Assembly: GCF_011006175.1 (NCBI RefSeq)
Contig: NZ_CP048795.1
Coordinates: 434,001-498,000 of the forward strand
Direction: 5' to 3'
Source of the DNA: Hydrogenobacter sp. T-8
Lineage (GTDB): Bacteria > Aquificota > Aquificia > Aquificales > Aquificaceae
Length of the DNA stretch: 64,000 nt
In this document: piece after piece, positions 59,478 through 64,000 of the stretch
How positions within the stretch are numbered: position 1 is the first letter of the stretch
Layout of the letters: every line of letters begins with the position of its first letter
Program-made: the position numbers and the translations under genes
Notes under the pieces: generated by a model
The model's input: only the letters and a program-made list of their open reading frames with translations
Database searches by the model: none
Told to the model about the DNA's origin: nothing

Positions 59478-60736
59478 CCGCTCTTCTTTTGACCTTTATC
59501 AGCCTTTCCTTTTCCTTAGGACTTGAGGATCTTATAAGTTCCGCTCTTGAGAAAAACCCAAAAGTGTCTTCAAAAGGTTATGCTATAGAATCCGCCAAGC
59601 TAAAACTAAAAGGAACTGAACAGCTCTACTATCCTGAATTTTTTGCGGGATATCGCTACTCGGTGCAGTCAGAGAGCCAATCTATTAGCATACCAGCCCC
59701 TGGAGGCTTCCCATCCTTTGATTTTAGAAGTTCAAAGAGAAATTACCAAAGTCTTCAGCTGGGCTTAAGGCAGGTGCTATATGACGGAGGTTTCAGGTCT
59801 TCAAGGGTTGATATATCAAGGGTTCAACTGAGGATATCCGAAGAAGATTATGAGGAGACACTGCTTGAGGTAAAGCTGGAAGTCATAAAAGCATACTTTT
59901 CTGTCCTCTCCGCCCTAGAACTTCTTGAAGTGGTCAAGAAGCAAAAGGAGGCGGTTGAGGCTGACCTTGTACAAAGAGAAGCCTTCTTCAGAGAAGGGCT
60001 TGTGGCAATAACGGATGTGCTACAAGCAAAGGTCAGGCTTGCGGAAGTCCAAAGAGACCTAAGAGAAGCGGAAGGGAACTACCGAATAGCCATTGCCAAT
60101 CTCTCAAGGCTTACAGGTATTGAAGAAGAAAAGCTAAAAACCCTAAAGCCTGCGGACATAAAACCAGACCTTCCAGACCTTGGGGAACTTATAAACACAA
60201 CCATGGAAAAAAGACCAGCCATCAAAACACTGAGGGAGAAGATCCTTCTCCTGCAAGCTCAAAGGAAAATGGAGGTTTCACAGGTCTATCCAAAGGTCTT
60301 TGTAGAAGCACTATACAACTATACAGACCAAAACCCCACCCTTTCCCCGAAGGGATTCTTTGTCTTTAATGTTGGGCTAAGCCTAAATATTCAGTCTCTT
60401 AGCAACTACTACAACGCCTTAGCCCTTGTGCAAGAAGAAAAGTCTGCAAAAGAGGACCTGAGAGACATACAGCAAGTCATTACCCTAAGGGTGAAGTCCG
60501 CCTATGAAAACTTCCTGACCGCACAGGATAACCTTAGGGTTGCAGAGGAATCTGTGAAGTTTGCGGAAGAGTTTTATAGGCTTTCTCTTGAGCAGTATAG
60601 GAATCAGATAATAAGTGGCACAGACCTTCTGCAGGCAGAAGCAAGCAGAACCCAAGCCCTAAGGTCCAAGGTTATAGCCTACTACAAACTACTTGAAGCT
60701 TACTTTGAACTTCTGAGAGAAGTGGGCAAACTATGA
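59468..60736 (+). CDS. Second TolC-family outer-membrane protein
   Basis: A 422-residue TolC-like protein with signal peptide (MWLTALLLTFISLSFSL), two similar halves (LEDLISSALEKNPKVSSKG, EFYRLSLEQYRNQIISGTDLLQAEA) and long coiled helices. It goes with the emrA/emrB genes that follow. It differs clearly from the TolC at 57688, so each pump has its own exit channel. Confidence 0.9.
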   Translation: MWLTALLLTFISLSFSLGLEDLISSALEKNPKVSSKGYAIESAKLKLKGTEQLYYPEFFAGYRYSVQSESQSISIPAPGGFPSFDFRSSKRNYQSLQLGLRQVLYDGGFRSSRVDISRVQLRISEEDYEETLLEVKLEVIKAYFSVLSALELLEVVKKQKEAVEADLVQREAFFREGLVAITDVLQAKVRLAEVQRDLREAEGNYRIAIANLSRLTGIEEEKLKTLKPADIKPDLPDLGELINTTMEKRPAIKTLREKILLLQAQRKMEVSQVYPKVFVEALYNYTDQNPTLSPKGFFVFNVGLSLNIQSLSNYYNALALVQEEKSAKEDLRDIQQVITLRVKSAYENFLTAQDNLRVAEESVKFAEEFYRLSLEQYRNQIISGTDLLQAEASRTQALRSKVIAYYKLLEAYFELLREVGKL

Positions 60737-61851
60737 AGAAGGTTGGAGTAGTAGTAATCGTTTTCCTTTTGACCCTTTTTGGTTTTTTGTCCTACAAGTG
60801 GGTCAAACACAGAATAGAATACGCCGTAACGGACGCAGTCTTCGTAAAAGCGGACATTATGAGCAATGTAGCCTTTGAGATAAGCGGTAGAGTGGTAGAG
60901 GTCTACAAAGACATGGGAGACAAGGTAAAAAAGGGAGAGGTTTTGGCAAGGGTTGAACCCGAAGACTACCGGCTAAATTTAGAAAACTTACAGATAAGGC
61001 TCTCTTCTCTCTTAGCCCAAAAGGAATCCCTTGAGCTTCAACTCAAAAGATTTAAGGGTCAGATTGAATTAGGGGTTAGCATTTCAGGAGACACACTCAA
61101 AGAGCTAAAAGCTAAGGAGGATGCCCTAACAAAACAGATACAGGAGCTTGAGGTTCAACTGCAACAAACAGAAAGAGACAGACAAAGGATGGAAAACCTC
61201 TTTAAGGAAGGACTTATTCCCAAACAAAGGTTTGAGCAGATAGACACTGCTTATAAGAGCCTTCACTTAAGGAAAAAGGCACTGGAAGACAGTCTAAGAG
61301 AAATAAGAACGGTTTACTCAAAAGCTCAAAGGGAATATGAAAGGTCTGAACTTGAGAGGATAAGAACTCAGGAGCTAAGCAAGCAGGTTAAAGCATTGGA
61401 AGAGGATATAAAGGCACTAAAGACCCAGATACAACAAGCCCAACTCAATCTTGAAAGAACTGAGCTTCGCTCACCGGTGGATGGAGTGGTGGCTAAAAGG
61501 TTCATAAGCGTAGGGGATATGGTAAGGGCGGGGCAACCCGCCTTCAGTATAATAGACCAAAACTCTCTCTACGTGGAGGCTCTCCTTGAGGAGACAAAGC
61601 TAAGGGGTGTAAAGCCTGGCTCAAAAGCCTATGTGATGCTTGATGCCTACAAGGGTGTGGTTTTTGAGGGTGTGGTGGAAGAGATAAGCCCAGCTTCTGC
61701 TGCCACCTTTGCCCTTGTACCAAGGGATGTGTCCGCAGGAGAGTTTACCAAGGTAGTCCAGCGAATACCAGTGAAGATAAGGATAACAAAGGGAGACAAA
61801 AGCCTTCTTAGAGTTGGCATGGGTGGAAAGGTGGAGATAAAAAGAGAATGA
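60733..61851 (+). CDS. emrA: EmrA-like membrane-fusion protein
   Basis: A 372-residue HlyD-type adaptor with one N-terminal helix (VVVIVFLLTLFGFLSYKWV), a first lipoyl half (VYKDMGDKVKKGEVLARVEPEDY), a long coiled-coil (75-230) and second half (LRSPVDGVVAKRFISVGDMVRAGQPAFSI). It links the EmrB transporter to the second TolC. It overlaps the neighbouring genes by 4 bp. Confidence 0.9.
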   Translation: MKKVGVVVIVFLLTLFGFLSYKWVKHRIEYAVTDAVFVKADIMSNVAFEISGRVVEVYKDMGDKVKKGEVLARVEPEDYRLNLENLQIRLSSLLAQKESLELQLKRFKGQIELGVSISGDTLKELKAKEDALTKQIQELEVQLQQTERDRQRMENLFKEGLIPKQRFEQIDTAYKSLHLRKKALEDSLREIRTVYSKAQREYERSELERIRTQELSKQVKALEEDIKALKTQIQQAQLNLERTELRSPVDGVVAKRFISVGDMVRAGQPAFSIIDQNSLYVEALLEETKLRGVKPGSKAYVMLDAYKGVVFEGVVEEISPASAATFALVPRDVSAGEFTKVVQRIPVKIRITKGDKSLLRVGMGGKVEIKRE

Positions 61852-63410
61852 AAGAGGAAAGACCCTTTCACGAAACCCTTACACCCGTAGAGAGGGGCAT
61901 CCTAACCTTTTCTCTGATGATAGGCGTCTTTATGGCGATTCTGGATACCACCATCGTGGACATAGTGGTGCCTAAGATGATGGCACCTCTTAGCACAGAC
62001 CTATATGGTGTCCAGTGGGTAATAACCGCCTACATGACCGCTTCCGCAAGTGCCATACTATTGGTGGAGTGGCTTGAGGGTCTTGTGGGTCTAAAGAGGG
62101 TCTTTATGCTTGGGCTTTTTCTTTTTACCACCGCCTCCTTTTTCTGTGGTCAAGCTCAATCCCTTGAATGGATGATAGCGTCAAGGGCAGTTCAAGGCTT
62201 TGGGGAAGCCCTCATTGTGGTGAGTGCGGAAGCCCTTCTTTTCTCTGCTTATGCCCCAGAAAAGCGTGGTCTTGCCATGGGTATATACGGGCTTGGTGTG
62301 AGCTTTGCTCCCGCCCTTGGTCCCACACTGGGTGGCTGGATAACAGAGCACATAGACTGGAGATGGGTCTTTTATATAAACCTACCCATAGGCATCTTTA
62401 ACTTCACCCTTACTTTCTTTTTCCTAAAAGACCACAAGCCTGCTCATAAGCTAAAGCTCAACTTCCTCTCTTACCTTCTTATCTCCCTTGCCACCGTGAG
62501 CTTTCTCATAGTCCTCTCAAGGGGTCAAAAGGAGGGTTGGTTTGCCAGCGACTTTATACTTTACCTTTCTTTGATTTCCCTTTTCTCCTTTCTCCTTTTC
62601 CTGCTTTCTGAAATGCTCTCTAAAAACAAGCTCATAGACCCGCCTATCTTCAAGATTAAGGAGTTTGTGGTAGCCTTTTGGGTTTATTGCTTTGTGCTTG
62701 GCTTTTCCATGTATCAGGTCTTTTACCTTATACCTCTCTACTTTGAAAAGCTAAAGGGCTATACCACTTTTCAGACAGGTCTTGTCATACTGCCTATGGC
62801 TCTCACCATAGGCTTTCTCTCTCCAGTTGCTGGCATACTTTCTGACAAGAAATCTCCAAGGCTTGCCCTATATATCGCAACCGCCATGTATCTTTCTGTT
62901 GCCTTTTTGCTACTACCAAGGCTCAATTACTTCACCTCAAAGGAAACTGCCATTCTCTACCTTATAGCCATGGGCGCGGGTATGGGTTTTTTCTTTGCAC
63001 CAGTTACCCAGATGGCTCTAAAGAAGTTAGGGGACAAGACCACTCTTGGGGTAAGCCTTATGCACTATGTGAGGTTTGTGGGAGGCTCTTTTGGAACAGC
63101 CCTTGCCACCAATGACCTTCAAAGGTTTGCGACAGAAAACTTCCAAAGAAGCACAGAGATACAAAATACTTATTGGTTAAGCCTAAAAATACAGGAGGTT
63201 ACTGAATGGCTCTCTCAATTTGCTTACCAGTCAGAGGAAAGGGCAAAGGCTATGATATACCAACTTCAAAACCTTTATGCCCTTTCTGATGCCTTTGGCT
63301 CTACACTTTTCTTTGCAGCCCTTTGGGCTCTTTTTGGCAGTCTGCCAGTCTTTTACCTTCTTTGGAAGGATGCCAAGGTTCCCTTAAACACCTTTTATAG
63401 CATCCACTAA
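61848..63410 (+). CDS. emrB: EmrB/DHA2-family MFS drug transporter
   Basis: A 520-residue inner-membrane protein with about fourteen helices. It has motif A-like and C-like segments: LDTTIVDIVVPKMM (TM1, motif D1), ASRAVQGFGEALIVVSAEALL, and GLGVSFAPALGPTLGGWI (motif C of drug/H+ antiporters). It exports toxic compounds with the preceding EmrA and TolC. It ends the operon and overlaps the convergent gcvPA by 27 bp. Confidence 0.93.
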   Translation: MKEERPFHETLTPVERGILTFSLMIGVFMAILDTTIVDIVVPKMMAPLSTDLYGVQWVITAYMTASASAILLVEWLEGLVGLKRVFMLGLFLFTTASFFCGQAQSLEWMIASRAVQGFGEALIVVSAEALLFSAYAPEKRGLAMGIYGLGVSFAPALGPTLGGWITEHIDWRWVFYINLPIGIFNFTLTFFFLKDHKPAHKLKLNFLSYLLISLATVSFLIVLSRGQKEGWFASDFILYLSLISLFSFLLFLLSEMLSKNKLIDPPIFKIKEFVVAFWVYCFVLGFSMYQVFYLIPLYFEKLKGYTTFQTGLVILPMALTIGFLSPVAGILSDKKSPRLALYIATAMYLSVAFLLLPRLNYFTSKETAILYLIAMGAGMGFFFAPVTQMALKKLGDKTTLGVSLMHYVRFVGGSFGTALATNDLQRFATENFQRSTEIQNTYWLSLKIQEVTEWLSQFAYQSEERAKAMIYQLQNLYALSDAFGSTLFFAALWALFGSLPVFYLLWKDAKVPLNTFYSIH

Positions 63411-64000
63411 GCTATCCATCTCCTCTTTTGTCCTCTTTTCAGTAATAGCAAAGAGTATGGTCTTGTGATATCCAAAGCCTTCTAAGGGCACGCCTGCAAG
63501 GAAACCTGCTTTCAAAGCCTTCTGATAGAGCTCCTTTGCCCTTTCATGTCTTAGTGGAAATTCCCACAGGTGCTTTCCGCTGTAGACTTCCTCAAAGCCT
63601 ATTTCAAGAAGCCTTCTTTTGAGATATAAAGCCTTTGATAGGCTCTGCTTGGCTACCTCCCTCATACCCTCCTTTCCAAGCAAGACCATATAGAGCAGGT
63701 TTGCTAAGGCTATGAGGTTTTGGTTGGTGCATATGTTGGAGGTTGCCCTCTCTCTTCTTATGTGCTGTTCCCTTGTCTGTAGCACGAGGGTAAAGGCTCT
63801 TTTGCCCTCTATGTCTTCTGCCATGCCCACAAGCCTTCCGGGCATTCTCCTGAGATGCTCCGTCCTTACCGCAAAAAAGCCTGCATAGGGTCCTCCAAAG
63901 TTCATAGGCACGCCCATCTGCTGACCCTCTCCCACCACAATGTCCACACCAAACTCACCAGGAGGCTTAAGAATTGCCAAAGCTATAGGGTCTGCAACTA
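63384..64000 (-). CDS. gcvPA: Glycine dehydrogenase (decarboxylating) subunit 1, partial
   Basis: The leftward frame is open to the right edge and ends at 63384. GVDIVVGEGQQMGVPMNFGGPYAGFFAV and FTLVLQTREQHIRRERATSNICTNQ are characteristic of subunit 1 of the two-part P-protein of the glycine cleavage system, which has lost the PLP lysine and supports the catalytic subunit 2. About 205 C-terminal residues are in the window; the N-terminus lies beyond it. Confidence 0.93.
   Translation of the reverse strand, partial: VADPIALAILKPPGEFGVDIVVGEGQQMGVPMNFGGPYAGFFAVRTEHLRRMPGRLVGMAEDIEGKRAFTLVLQTREQHIRRERATSNICTNQNLIALANLLYMVLLGKEGMREVAKQSLSKALYLKRRLLEIGFEEVYSGKHLWEFPLRHERAKELYQKALKAGFLAGVPLEGFGYHKTILFAITEKRTKEEMDSLVDAIKGV

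Overview
The window looks like chromosomal DNA of a thermophilic, hydrogen-using, microaerophilic bacterium of the Aquificota (Aquificaceae-like). The support is the combination of a four-subunit group 3b-type NiFe hydrogenase, a ba3-type cytochrome oxidase with a Sco protein, a branched-chain polyamine synthase (BpsA), a TtuA/TtuB-like tRNA thiolation pair, very tight operons with ATGA overlaps, and heavy AGG/AGA/ATA codon use. The assignment is inferred from gene content; no database was searched.

Layout. 1-5970: lysC (partial) and kup diverge across 15 bp; then a candidate small RNA, sfsA-pncA, a convergent hpt-rimI-Rossmann group and prfB. 5934-11148: hydrogenase genes beta-gamma-delta-alpha, birA and hisG. 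11129-11911: a CRISPR array of five intact repeats plus one degenerate repeat that overlaps the hisG stop, its leader promoter, and a ribbon-helix-helix regulator with an operator cluster. 12016-19089: bpsA, tRNA-Glu, gyrB, usp, rsmI and bioA. 19094-22340, leftward: a HEPN/MNT pair, ygfZ, dam and a frameshifted poly-glycine lipoprotein.

22431-26536 is the most interesting block. It encodes a two-helix membrane protein with a CARF-like domain, an unrecognised 150-residue protein, a sigma-factor-like protein split over two frames, a MazF-like protein, and a Lon-protease/SAVED fusion. The last three match the CalpS-CalpT-CalpL cascade, in which cyclic tetra-adenylate made by a type III CRISPR complex activates a protease that cuts an anti-sigma protein and frees a sigma factor. 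No cas effector genes are in the window; the CRISPR array lies about 11 kb upstream. Behind CalpL are a decayed duplicate and an intact copy of a gene for a small membrane-anchored Trp/Ser/Asp-rich protein, then a frameshifted tnpB element.

28639-39304: dapL, an NSS-type transporter, a CBS/degenerate-GGDEF protein, an HDAC-like hydrolase, the leftward cox-sco operon, then thiS-thiG-hemY. 39278-44799, leftward: panD, a TPR-like gene, tilS, ftsH, leuC and a Mut7-C gene. 44910-50479: an OmpA-like gene (frameshifted), a secreted beta-propeller protein, ilvE, an M28-like protein, lolA and an acetyltransferase. 50442-53066, leftward: ttuA, a ttuB-like gene, metF and two small genes. 53085-63410: an RND pump gene (leftward) and a rightward operon MFP-tolC-tetR-tolC-emrA-emrB. 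A hicBA pair sits between them, bounded by 25-bp direct repeats that each carry the putative TetR operator. The window ends inside gcvPA.

Two patterns recur. Many -10 hexamers lie only 5-11 nt before the start codon, which suggests leaderless mRNAs. Several accessory genes are broken by single-base shifts, three of them in A/T runs, so either decay, slippage or assembly error must be considered.
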